This document shows positions 5,855 through 12,143 of a stretch of 46,972 nucleotides of DNA, piece by piece. The DNA lies in IMG/VR virus record IMGVR_UViG_3300008267_000817, positions 1-46,972 of that record, one strand, 5' to 3'. The notes under the pieces were generated by a model. That model made no database searches and was not told the origin of the DNA. It worked only from the letters and a program-made list of their open reading frames with translations. Numbering within the stretch: position 1 is the stretch's first letter; each line of letters begins with the position of its first letter. The DNA is from a virus. The translations under genes were made by a program, and so were the position numbers.

Positions 5855-6110
5855 AAAAGTTCTTTGAAAAAATTGATAGTGATCGCCTCTACGGAAGTTG
5901 TCGACAAACTACGTAGGTTAAGGATAGATAACACCCACTGCCGGTGCACCATAAAACTTAAAAAGGCAGTTAAGATTGGAAATAGGCGGGTACACCAACA
6001 CTATCAACATTATTGTGTTGTTCCCTTGAGAAAGGAATTGCGGTGGGAGATTGTCTTGATTTGGATTTAACCTAGCATGAATCACAACACAGAGGACTTC
6101 TCATCCTCAA
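5855..6110 (+). ncRNA. boxA-like leader and structured RNA domain
   Basis: The transcript starts with a boxA-like AAAGTTCTTTGA at about 5857-5867. TTGATAGTG (about 5873) pairs with CACTATCAA (about 6008), enclosing a domain with CTACG/CGTAG around a GTTGTCGACAAAC hairpin and an ACTGCC/GGCAGT pairing. A reading frame from TTG at 5864 exists but overlaps boxA and the stems, so I regard this as RNA. Function unknown. Confidence 0.5.
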
Positions 6111-6113
6111 AAT

Positions 6114-6205
6114 AGTCAGGTTGGTACAAGGTCGGTTCGAGTCCGATGGAAGGTCGTGGATGTCGGGTAGCACCCTGTATCAAGGTTCGATTCCTTGACT
6201 GACTA
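6114..6205 (+). tRNA. tRNA-like RNA with two T-arm hairpins
   Basis: Acceptor AGTCAG/CTGACT, terminal T arm CAAGG-TTCGATT-CCTTG. In the anticodon position there is a second T-arm-like hairpin, GTCGG-TTCGAGT-CCGAT (6131-6147). If that hairpin served as an anticodon arm its triplet would be CGA. A GGGT/ACCC hairpin lies between the two arms. The D arm is missing. 92 nt. Same acceptor family as the elements at 6456, 6836 and 7191. Confidence 0.5.
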
Positions 6206-6212
6206 CAAATAT

Positions 6213-6322
6213 GGGTACACTTATGGAAGGTGGAAATAAAACTCTCAATATTGGGAGAAGTGGGGTTACCGTATAACTGATGGCCCCGTTGGTTAGTTTG
6301 GGTTCGAGTCCCAATGTATCCA
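6213..6322 (+). tRNA. tRNA-like RNA, 110 nt, expanded centre
   Basis: Acceptor GGGTACA/TGTATCC and T arm TTGGG-TTCGAGT-CCCAA are intact, discriminator A. The centre holds CTCTC/GGGAG around a six-base loop AATATT, a GGGG/CCCC helix containing GTTA/TAAC, and a D-loop-like GTTGGTTAG placed just before the T arm. Parts of a tRNA therefore appear in an unusual order. Starts eight bases after the previous unit. Confidence 0.45.
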
Positions 6323-6327
6323 CAAAT

Positions 6328-6414
6328 AGTTAGGTGGTGGAATGGTACTACGGTGGAGGTAGACGCAGTAATGTAGTCCCAAAACAAATACAGGCTCGAC
6401 TCCTATCCTGACTA
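6328..6414 (+). tRNA. tRNA-like RNA with Leu-type fragments
   Basis: Acceptor AGTTAGG/CCTGACT; T arm ACAGG-CTCGACT-CCTAT with one mismatch. Pieces of a Leu-type D arm occur twice (GTGGAATGGTA and GGTGGAGGTAGACGC). GGTACTAC pairs with GTAGTCCC (one mismatch) in place of an anticodon arm. GACGCAGTA (6362-6370) is exactly complementary to TACTGCGTC (6522-6530) in the next unit. 87 nt. Confidence 0.45.
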
Positions 6415-6455
6415 TAGTTCGTTTATGGAACGAATCTTAAATAATTTCATATGCT

Positions 6456-6575
6456 AGTCAGGTGGCGAGCGGAACACGCCCCGAAAGTGGAGAGTAACAA
6501 TGCCAACGGGACTCACGGAGATACTGCGTCCACAGCTGATGGTATCTATCACCGGTTCGAATCCGGTCCTGACTT
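6456..6575 (+). tRNA. tRNA-like RNA, 70-nt insert for anticodon arm
   Basis: Acceptor AGTCAGG/CCTGACT, D arm GGCG/CGCC and T arm ACCGG-TTCGAAT-CCGGT are perfect. Between D and T arms lie 70 bases with no standard anticodon arm; they contain GATAC/GTATC around CTG/CAG. Total 120 nt. The layout recalls the tRNA-like domain of tmRNA, where a long insert replaces the anticodon arm, but no tag frame is evident. Confidence 0.5.
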
Positions 6576-6779
6576 CAGGTCGTCTTTTTTGAAGCTCGCC
6601 CAAGTGAGTCCCATTGTTGAGACGTTAAAGTAACAAAGGTAGAAATGTTGGGGTTTGGCAAGTTGACCAGAAACTGCGGTCTCTTTTTTTACCGAAGGGG
6701 GTTTCCAAGACCTTAAATAGAAACTTCAAACGACAGAAACAAAAAGGGGGTAACACCTTAATTCCCCCTTTATTTTTTA
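6576..6779 (+). ncRNA. 3' structured RNA domain with terminator
   Basis: GTCG plus TTTGAAG near 6579-6594 pairs with CTTCAAACGAC at 6725-6735, closing a 150-base domain. Inside, GACC/GGTC followed by seven T (6665-6690) could be an early terminator. Behind it, AAGGGGG/CCCCCTT followed by a T-rich tract (6744-6778) is a strong terminator. This ends the transcript that starts near 5840. No reading frame of quality. Confidence 0.5.
6741..6778 (+). terminator. Rho-independent terminator
   Basis: Seven-pair stem AAGGGGG/CCCCCTT, loop TAACACCTTAATT, then TATTTTTT. Confidence 0.85.
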
Positions 6780-6787
6780 AAAAATAG

Positions 6788-6818
6788 TTGGTAGATTGAA
6801 ATAAAATACATATCTTTA
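6788..6818 (+). promoter_or_regulatory. Host-type promoter
   Basis: TTG at 6788-6790 and TATCTTTA at 6811-6818, 20 bp apart; third near-copy of the promoter at 4546. Eighteen bases before a tRNA-like RNA. Confidence 0.65.
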
Positions 6819-6835
6819 TTAAACCAAAATAAAAT

Positions 6836-6932
6836 AGTCAGGTGGAACTTTGGTCCAGGTGTGGTTCGAACCCACACTTTACTGAGAAGTAAAAGCATAT
6901 GGGCAACGTAGGTTCGATTCCTACCCTGACTA
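6836..6932 (+). tRNA. tRNA-like RNA with two T-arm hairpins
   Basis: Acceptor AGTCAGG/CCTGACT, terminal T arm GTAGG-TTCGATT-CCTAC, D-like hairpin TGGA/TCCA. The anticodon position holds a perfect T-arm-like hairpin GTGTGG-TTCGAAC-CCACAC (6859-6877), whose middle triplet is CGA, followed by a long variable-type stem TTTAC/GTAAA. 97 nt. With the element at 6114 this is the second case of a T-arm copy in the anticodon position. Confidence 0.5.
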
Positions 6933-6947
6933 CTAAAAATTAAAATT

Positions 6948-7184
6948 ATGAAAAAGGAAGAATTAGAAAAACTATATCAAGAACGAAGATTAATTAAAGA
7001 ATTAATCCATTTAGACAGACCTAGATATAATCACTTGGAAACTCGTTCACATGAAATTAAGACAAAAATCAATAGTGAATATGCTCCAGTTGAGACGGGA
7101 TTTTTTATGATGTATGATGCAATGTTGGCACAACGGATTACACAGATTGGGATAGAAAATCTAAAAGAATCATTAGGAAATTAA
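6948..7184 (+). CDS. Small helical protein of unknown function
   Basis: A 78-residue, mostly helical and charged protein (MKKEELEKLYQERRLIKEL...), predicted coiled coil in its first 50 residues. It lies between two tRNA-like RNAs and so is probably co-transcribed with them. ATG at 6948 follows an A-rich leader. No family recognised. Confidence 0.65.
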   Translation: MKKEELEKLYQERRLIKELIHLDRPRYNHLETRSHEIKTKINSEYAPVETGFFMMYDAMLAQRITQIGIENLKESLGN

Positions 7185-7190
7185 GATTTT

Positions 7191-7253
7191 AGTCAGGTGG
7201 CGGAAGGGTAAACGCACTACAATCAGCAACAGGTTCGAATCCTGTCCTGACTA
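7191..7253 (+). tRNA. 63-nt tRNA-like RNA without anticodon arm
   Basis: Acceptor AGTCAGG/CCTGACT, D arm GCG/CGC with a GGG-containing loop, T arm ACAGG-TTCGAAT-CCTGT and discriminator A are all present. Only 13 bases (ACTACAATCAGCA) separate D and T arms, so there is no anticodon arm at all. It begins six bases after the stop codon of the preceding gene. Confidence 0.55.
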
Positions 7254-7258
7254 CAATC

Positions 7259-7424
7259 GGTTGCTTGATTCCTGGTAGTATAGCAACACCCATTGGGATA
7301 TTCGGGAAAATTCCGTGAATGGGGGCGTAAGCAAAGGGTGACTTACAATGGTGGAGTGCCAAAAACAAAAGAAACGAGACATAGGGGTGATCTTATGTTG
7401 GTTACAAATCTCCACCTTTTTTAA
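7259..7424 (+). ncRNA. Structured leader RNA before methyltransferases
   Basis: Successive stems GTTGCT/AGCAAC, CCCATT/AATGGG (with an inner GGAA/TTCC), GTAAG/CTTAC and GGTGGAG (7350-7356)/CTCCACC (7410-7416) fill this 165-base stretch. The last one is followed by TTTTTT, so transcription may stop or be attenuated just before the methyltransferase operon. The frame that runs through here into the first methyltransferase is not supported by methyltransferase homology. Confidence 0.5.
7350..7422 (+). terminator. Possible attenuator ahead of methyltransferases
   Basis: Seven-pair stem GGTGGAG/CTCCACC with a long loop and six T, ending 15 bases before the first methyltransferase ATG. Confidence 0.5.
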
Positions 7425-7437
7425 AATTAAAAAAATT

Positions 7438-8352
7438 ATGAATGTATTAAGTGTATTTGATGGATTATCCTGTGGTCAGATTGCGTTAAATCGAGTTGGT
7501 ATTAAATATGATAAATATTTTGCCAGTGAAGTGGATAAACACACAATAAAGGTAACCCAACATAATTATCCAAACACAATACAACTGGGTGATGTAACAA
7601 AAGTCAAAGGTTCTGACTTACCAAAAATTGATTTATTATTTGGTGGATCACCATGTCAAGGTTTTTCATTTGCTGGTAAACAATTAAATTTTGAGGATTC
7701 AAGAAGTAAGTTGTTTTTTGAATTCGTTAGATTAAAAAATGAATTACAACCAAAATATTTCTTATTGGAGAATGTGGTGATGAAACAAGAGTTTCAAGAT
7801 GTTATTACAGAATATTTGGGTGTTGAACCAATCAAGATAAATAGCAATTTAGTTTCCGCACAGACAAGGGAACGATTATACTGGACAAATATCCCAAACA
7901 TCAATCAACCTGAAGATCTTGGAATCACATTAAATGATATATTGGAAGATATTGGTGTCAATGGTGAAGTGTTTGATAGAACAAAATTAAATAAGGCGAC
8001 AATACTTGGACGAAGATTGAACGAACAAGGGAAACGAGACGACTATAATAAAAGCATTCCAATTTCACAATGTCTGGAAGTAAGGGCAAGCAACCGGGAT
8101 AAAAGTAATTGTATTACAACGGTGGCAAAGGATAATGTTTTAACAACGATGCCGATTGGACGACACGTCGATGCGTTTAAGAAAAAATTACCATTTAGAT
8201 ATTATACAATTAAAGAATATTGTAGATTGCAAACTGTGCCGGATGATTATTTTGATGGTGTTGCATCAGAGAATCAAATTAGAAAAATGATTGGGAATGG
8301 GTGGACAGTTGATGTAATCGCCCATATATTTAAAGAAATTAAAGAATTATGA
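7438..8352 (+). CDS. DNA cytosine-5 methyltransferase, copy 1
   Basis: A 304-residue C5 DNA methyltransferase that transfers a methyl group from S-adenosylmethionine to cytosine in DNA. Motif I is FDGLSCGQIAL (6-16), motif IV GGSPCQGFS (69-77) with catalytic C73, motif VI ENV (111-113), motif VIII QTRERLYWTN (142-151), motif X at the end (MIGNGWTVDVIAHIF). I start it at ATG 7438, because the other two copies begin with the same MNVLS; the frame extends 30 codons further upstream through an RNA structure. First gene of a four-gene operon with ATGA overlaps. Likely use: protecting phage DNA from restriction. Confidence 0.92.
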   Translation: MNVLSVFDGLSCGQIALNRVGIKYDKYFASEVDKHTIKVTQHNYPNTIQLGDVTKVKGSDLPKIDLLFGGSPCQGFSFAGKQLNFEDSRSKLFFEFVRLKNELQPKYFLLENVVMKQEFQDVITEYLGVEPIKINSNLVSAQTRERLYWTNIPNINQPEDLGITLNDILEDIGVNGEVFDRTKLNKATILGRRLNEQGKRDDYNKSIPISQCLEVRASNRDKSNCITTVAKDNVLTTMPIGRHVDAFKKKLPFRYYTIKEYCRLQTVPDDYFDGVASENQIRKMIGNGWTVDVIAHIFKEIKEL

Positions 8353-9203
8353 ATGTATTAAGTCTGTTTGACGGATTATCCTGTGGTCAGATTGCTCTTA
8401 ACAAGGTCGGAATTAAATATGATAAATATTTTGCGTCAGAAATTGATAAACCAGCGATTAAAGTAACCCAACATAACTATCCAAACACAATACAAATCGG
8501 TGATGTGACACAAGTTAAAGGGTCTGATTTACCAAAAATTGATTTACTTATTGGTGGTAGTCCTTGTCAATCTTTTTCAAATGCCGGGAAGGGAGAAGGT
8601 TTTGATGGTAAAAGTGGTTTATTTTGGGAGTATGTTAGATTATTAAAAGAAGTTAAACCAACCTATTTTTTATTGGAGAATGTCAAAATGAAAAAAGAAT
8701 GGCAGGTAATAATTTCCAAAGAATTAGGGGTTGACCCAATACTAATAAATTCAAACCTGGTTTCAGCTCAAAATAGGGAACGATTGTATTGGACAAATAT
8801 TCCAAATATTGAAAAACCAATAAACAAAAACATCTTTATTGAAGATATTTTAGATGAAACTTTTGACGAAAAATATTGGTTACCAGAAAAAAATTCAAAC
8901 TTATTAAGGAATAAGGTTGATTTAACAAACGCACCCAATCTTTGTTGTATTGATGTATATAATAAAAAATATAAAACCGATAGGAAATCACCAACATTAA
9001 CATTGCCACATCACAATTCTTTAAGATTTTATCAAAATGGTAATATAAGGAAATTAACACCAAACGAATGTGAAAAATTACAAACGGTACCGATTAATTA
9101 TACTAATGTTGATTTATCTGATATTCATAGATATGCTATGTTAGGTAATGGGTGGACAGTGGATGTGATTGCTCATATATTTAAAGAAATTAAAGAATTA
9201 TGA
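8349..9203 (+). CDS. DNA cytosine-5 methyltransferase, copy 2
   Basis: A 284-residue paralogue of copy 1 overlapping it by ATGA. The motifs are in the same places: FDGLSCGQIAL (7-17), GGSPCQSFS with catalytic C73, ENV, QNRERLYWTN, and the C-terminal GNGWTVDVIAHIFKEIKEL shared word for word. The region between motif VIII and the end, where C5 enzymes carry the target recognition domain, is shorter and unrelated to copy 1 (e.g. EDILDETFDEKYW...), so a different target sequence is expected. Confidence 0.92.
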   Translation: MNVLSLFDGLSCGQIALNKVGIKYDKYFASEIDKPAIKVTQHNYPNTIQIGDVTQVKGSDLPKIDLLIGGSPCQSFSNAGKGEGFDGKSGLFWEYVRLLKEVKPTYFLLENVKMKKEWQVIISKELGVDPILINSNLVSAQNRERLYWTNIPNIEKPINKNIFIEDILDETFDEKYWLPEKNSNLLRNKVDLTNAPNLCCIDVYNKKYKTDRKSPTLTLPHHNSLRFYQNGNIRKLTPNECEKLQTVPINYTNVDLSDIHRYAMLGNGWTVDVIAHIFKEIKEL

Positions 9204-10090
9204 ATGTATTAAGTCTGTTTGATGGGATGTCCTGCGGACAATTAGCACTACAAAAATCCGGTATTAAATATGATAAATATTTTGCATCAGAAATCGATAA
9301 ACACGCAATACAAGTAACCCAACATAATTTCCCAGAAACAATTCAGGTTGGAAACATTATAGGGTTGGATACCTCTACCCTACCAAAGATAGATTTAGTT
9401 TTTGGTGGTAGTCCTTGTCAATCTTTTAGTCGGTCTGGTGATGGGTCTGGGTTTGATGGTAAGAGTGGATTATTTTGGGAATTTATTAGAATTCTAAATG
9501 AAGTTAAACCAAAATACTTTTTACTTGAGAATGTTGAAATGAAAAAGGAATGGGAAAAAATTATTACCGATGCTGTTGGTGTTGAACCAGTTATGATTGA
9601 TAGTAAGTTTTTTTCAGCGCAAAAGAGACAAAGATTATACTGGACAAACATCCCATTTGACAAAAACATTGAAGATAAGAACATTCATATACTTGATATT
9701 TTACAACCGAATGGAACTGAAAAAACAATTAACGACCACCCCTTGGTTCTTGATATTAATGAAGAAGGGTTTAAAATCCGTAATGGAACAAAAAAGGGTT
9801 ATTTATATGCTAACAATGGGGATTGTGTTAATTTGGAAGTACCAAAAAGTAAAACAAGAAGGGGAAGGGTTAGTATTGGAAAAACTAACACACTAAACAC
9901 CGCTTGTAATTATGGTGTTATTGTGGATGGAAATATGCGAGAACTAAATATTTTAGAATATGAACGACTCCAAACATTACCAGATAATTACACATCATTG
10001 GCAACACTCAACCAAAGGAAAAAAATGATTGGGAATGGGTGGACAGTAGATGTAATTGCACATATATTTAAAAAAATTAAAGAACTATGA
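9200..10090 (+). CDS. DNA cytosine-5 methyltransferase, copy 3
   Basis: A 296-residue third paralogue overlapping copy 2 by ATGA. FDGMSCGQLAL, GGSPCQSFS with catalytic Cys near residue 73, ENVEM, QKRQRLYWTN and MIGNGWTVDVIAHIF are all intact. The recognition region (about 155-250) again differs from both other copies. It is slightly more divergent in the N-terminal half than copies 1 and 2 are from each other. All catalytic residues are present, so it is likely active. Confidence 0.92.
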   Translation: MNVLSLFDGMSCGQLALQKSGIKYDKYFASEIDKHAIQVTQHNFPETIQVGNIIGLDTSTLPKIDLVFGGSPCQSFSRSGDGSGFDGKSGLFWEFIRILNEVKPKYFLLENVEMKKEWEKIITDAVGVEPVMIDSKFFSAQKRQRLYWTNIPFDKNIEDKNIHILDILQPNGTEKTINDHPLVLDINEEGFKIRNGTKKGYLYANNGDCVNLEVPKSKTRRGRVSIGKTNTLNTACNYGVIVDGNMRELNILEYERLQTLPDNYTSLATLNQRKKMIGNGWTVDVIAHIFKKIKEL

Positions 10091-10482
10091 CATTAAAAGA
10101 AAAAATCAATGCAGATTTTATGTCCGCATTTAAAAACAAAGAAACAGATAAGAAAAACTTCCTGGGTGTTGTTAAGGGTGAAATACAAAATGAAGAAGGT
10201 AGATCAGGTGAAATCACTGATGAAGGTGTTATGAATATTCTTCGCAAAATGGAAAAATCATTAAAACAAACCAATACACCAGAATCATTACAAGAATTGG
10301 AATATATTAAACCATATTTGCCACAATTAATGGGTGAAGAACAAATTCGTGAAATCATATCAGGATATAAAACAAACGGATTAAATAATGTCGGTCAAAT
10401 GATGGGTGAGTTTAATAAGAACTTCAAAGGATTAGCTGATAATAAATTGGTTAGTCAAGTAATAAAAGAAATGTTAAATTAA
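10087..10482 (+). CDS. YqeY-like (GatB/YqeY domain) protein
   Basis: A 131-residue protein matching the GatB/YqeY family: N-terminal MTLKEKINADFMSAFKNKETDKKNFLGVVK, central LPQLMGEEQI and C-terminal segment NVGQMMGEFNKNFKGLADNKLVSQVIKEML. The domain also forms the tail of the GatB subunit of tRNA amidotransferase, where it contacts tRNA, so a link to the neighbouring tRNA-like RNAs is possible but unproven. It overlaps the third methyltransferase by ATGA and closes that operon. Phages of Bacteroidota often carry such a gene. Confidence 0.88.
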   Translation: MTLKEKINADFMSAFKNKETDKKNFLGVVKGEIQNEEGRSGEITDEGVMNILRKMEKSLKQTNTPESLQELEYIKPYLPQLMGEEQIREIISGYKTNGLNNVGQMMGEFNKNFKGLADNKLVSQVIKEMLN

Positions 10483-10514
10483 CTGATGGAATTGTTTATG
10501 TTAATTTTATTTTT

Positions 10515-10522
10515 TACATTTG
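10515..10522 (+). promoter_or_regulatory. Host-type promoter -7 element
   Basis: TACATTTG, 33 bases before the tRNA-like RNA at 10556. Confidence 0.55.
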
Positions 10523-10555
10523 TATTGTCAATTAGAAAAAGAAGATAATTGGTAA

Positions 10556-10671
10556 GGTCAGAAGCGTAATGAGGCATGGTGCCGAGTCCCCAAGACCAAT
10601 AGTTCCAGACACTTGTGGGTTCTATGGAGTCGTAAGGTTGCTCATTGTGGGTTCGAATCCCACTCTGATCT
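10556..10671 (+). tRNA. tRNA-like RNA, 116 nt, no D or anticodon arm
   Basis: Acceptor GGTCAGA/TCTGATC and T arm GTGGG-TTCGAAT-CCCAC are perfect. The 84 bases between them are closed by AATGAG/CTCATT and contain a GGCA/TGCC hairpin; there is no D arm and no recognisable anticodon arm. The order acceptor, long helix, T arm is that of the tmRNA tRNA-like domain. It stands alone behind its own promoter, 3 kb from the other tRNA-like RNAs. Confidence 0.5.
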
Positions 10672-10688
10672 CTAAATTTTAAAATATT

Positions 10689-10964
10689 ATGACAGAAAAA
10701 GAACAAGAATTGATTGATGAAATTATGGATTACTTCAACTTTGATAAAGTTGCCAAGGTAATGACGTTTTTGGAATGGAAGTGGATTAGTGCTGAAGATG
10801 GGATTCCTTCTGTTGGTGAAATTAGACAATCAGCCAGACGATTATTAAAAGATGCAATTAAAAATAAAACAACAATTGGAACTGGTGGTTTAAGAGCAAC
10901 ATACGATGATGGTTATTTACACCTTGAATTTATTTTAACAGAATTTGATTCATCTATTGATTAA
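10689..10964 (+). CDS. Conserved phage protein of unknown function
   Basis: A 91-residue protein of a type I recognise only as a recurrent phage hypothetical: an N-terminal helix with FDKVAKVMTFLEWKW (residues 18-32), a middle helix VGEIRQSARRLLKDAI, and a C-terminal strand pair GGLRATYDDGYLHLEFILTEF. It follows the tRNA-like RNA by 17 bases and is probably on the same transcript. No catalytic residues evident. Confidence 0.7.
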   Translation: MTEKEQELIDEIMDYFNFDKVAKVMTFLEWKWISAEDGIPSVGEIRQSARRLLKDAIKNKTTIGTGGLRATYDDGYLHLEFILTEFDSSID

Positions 10965-10978
10965 TAAAGAATAAAATT

Positions 10979-11185
10979 ATGAAAGAAACAATATTAACCG
11001 CTTTATCATTATGTTTAACAATTTTATTTGTTTCTGTTGGTCTTCTACTATCAGTATATTTTATTTCAAATGAACTTGGGTTTCTGACATTCATATCTGG
11101 AGCAATAGGTTATTCATTAGTATTGAGACCGGCGGTTAGTGAATGGGAACAACGATTCAAAAAGTGGTTCAAAATTGAAAAGTAA
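10979..11185 (+). CDS. Small membrane protein, two helices
   Basis: A 68-residue protein with two predicted membrane helices (about residues 5-29 and 32-51) and a charged C-terminal tail EWEQRFKKWFKIEK. It sits just before the holin-like gene and could be part of the lysis cassette, for example a second holin or antiholin. That role is inferred from position only. Confidence 0.6.
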   Translation: MKETILTALSLCLTILFVSVGLLLSVYFISNELGFLTFISGAIGYSLVLRPAVSEWEQRFKKWFKIEK

Positions 11186-11207
11186 ATACTTTTCTGTGTT
11201 TTTATGA

Positions 11208-11214
11208 TATTTAT
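11208..11214 (+). promoter_or_regulatory. Candidate late promoter (TATTTAT)
   Basis: TATTTAT, 32 bases before the holin ATG at 11247. Confidence 0.5.
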
Positions 11215-11246
11215 TTAATACAAATAAACCATAAAAACAAATTTTT

Positions 11247-11417
11247 ATGAAACTTACGAGAGAACAAATCCTTGGAATTGCAAGACACACACTAACTTTT
11301 ATTGGTGGTATTGTTGTTATGAAAGGATATGCTGATGAAGCAACTGTTACACAAATTGTTGGTGGTATTGTAACATTAATTGGTGCCGTTTGGTCGATTG
11401 TTGTTAAAAATAATTAA
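11247..11417 (+). CDS. Putative holin, 56 aa
   Basis: A 56-residue protein that begins MKLTREQILGIARHTLTF and has two hydrophobic segments, about 14-27 and 36-54, the second with LIGAVWSIVVK. This pattern matches short holins of Bacteroidota phages: an amphipathic start, a GG-containing first helix, and a WS motif before a lysine end. Holins form holes in the inner membrane that release or activate the lysins. It is followed by a terminator, and a two-domain lysin is encoded 1.2 kb downstream. Confidence 0.72.
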   Translation: MKLTREQILGIARHTLTFIGGIVVMKGYADEATVTQIVGGIVTLIGAVWSIVVKNN

Positions 11418-11430
11418 CATTAAAACTAAT

Positions 11431-11461
11431 AACCTCATCTTTTTTTGGTGGGGTTTTTTTG
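11431..11461 (+). terminator. Rho-independent terminator
   Basis: AACCTCA/TGGGGTT stem with T-rich loop and seven T, behind the holin gene. Confidence 0.8.
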
Positions 11462-11470
11462 TTTATAATA

Positions 11471-11477
11471 TATTTAT
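11471..11477 (+). promoter_or_regulatory. Candidate late promoter (TATTTAT)
   Basis: TATTTAT, 17 bases before the ATG at 11495. Confidence 0.5.
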
Positions 11478-11494
11478 TAATTAAAAAGAATTAT

Positions 11495-12106
11495 ATGAAT
11501 GGTTGGGTTGAAATAATAATAGCTTTTATGACCGGTATTTTAGGTCCTTTATCAGTACTTTTCCTAAAAAATTATTTTGATAAAAGAAAACAAAAACCAG
11601 ATATGGTTGTAGATGCGTTAAGGATAAGTGAATTAGTAACACATAAAATAGATGAAATTAAAGATGGGTTAAAAGCTGATCGAGTTTGGGTTACTCAGTT
11701 TCACAATGGAGGACATTTTTATCCAACAGGTAAATCGATTACAAAGTTTTCAATTATGTACGAATCAGTAGGTACTGGTGTTTCATCCGTTCAAAGTAAT
11801 TACCAAAATATTCCGGTACATCTTTTTTCTAAATCATTAAACCAACTTGTAACTGCCGACTCTATTGAAATTCCAGATTTTGAGGATGTTGCGATTGCAA
11901 CATATGGTTTGAAGTATGCTGCTGAAGAAAGTGGTAATAAATCAGCTTATCTTTTTGCAATTAAAACAATAGATGGTAAATTCATTGGTGTTTTAGGTAT
12001 TGACTACACAAAAAATAAAGTTAAGTTAGACGATGAGGTAATAAATAATATTATGATTCATGCATCATCGTTGGGTGGTGTCTTAATAAATCATTTATCA
12101 CAATAA
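11495..12106 (+). CDS. Membrane-anchored GAF-like protein
   Basis: A 203-residue protein with one N-terminal membrane helix (about residues 3-27) followed by a basic stretch (DKRKQK) and a soluble domain resembling GAF: a helix with LVTHKIDEIKDGLKADRVWVTQFHNGG, central strands, and SAYLFAIKTIDGKFIGVLGIDY near the end. I chose ATG 11495, because the upstream part of the frame lies in the terminator of the holin gene and the TATTTAT motif lies just before 11495. GAF domains bind small molecules or act in regulation. A lysis-timing role is speculation from the holin neighbourhood. Confidence 0.65.
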   Translation: MNGWVEIIIAFMTGILGPLSVLFLKNYFDKRKQKPDMVVDALRISELVTHKIDEIKDGLKADRVWVTQFHNGGHFYPTGKSITKFSIMYESVGTGVSSVQSNYQNIPVHLFSKSLNQLVTADSIEIPDFEDVAIATYGLKYAAEESGNKSAYLFAIKTIDGKFIGVLGIDYTKNKVKLDDEVINNIMIHASSLGGVLINHLSQ

Positions 12107-12131
12107 TTTTTTAAATATTAAAATTATTTCA

Positions 12132-12139
12132 TATCTTTG
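12132..12139 (+). promoter_or_regulatory. Host-type promoter -7 element, nearly leaderless
   Basis: TATCTTTG ending four bases before the ATG at 12144, so the transcript should start at or next to the start codon. Confidence 0.6.
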
Positions 12140-12143
12140 TGGT

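Noticed and set aside
5864-6070. 68-codon frame starting at TTG
   Set aside because: The start lies inside the boxA-like element and the frame covers long-range stems; more likely RNA.
6451-6633. 60-codon frame
   Set aside because: It covers the 120-nt tRNA-like RNA, including acceptor, D and T arms.
4563-6740. Group I or group II self-splicing introns as an explanation for interrupted tRNAs
   Set aside because: I searched for the conserved core motifs (P7/P3 region, GUGYG start, domain V) and saw none; inserts are also too short.
7348-7437. Upstream extension of the first methyltransferase by 30 codons
   Set aside because: It lies in the stem-loop ahead of the operon, and both paralogues start at the MNVLS methionine.
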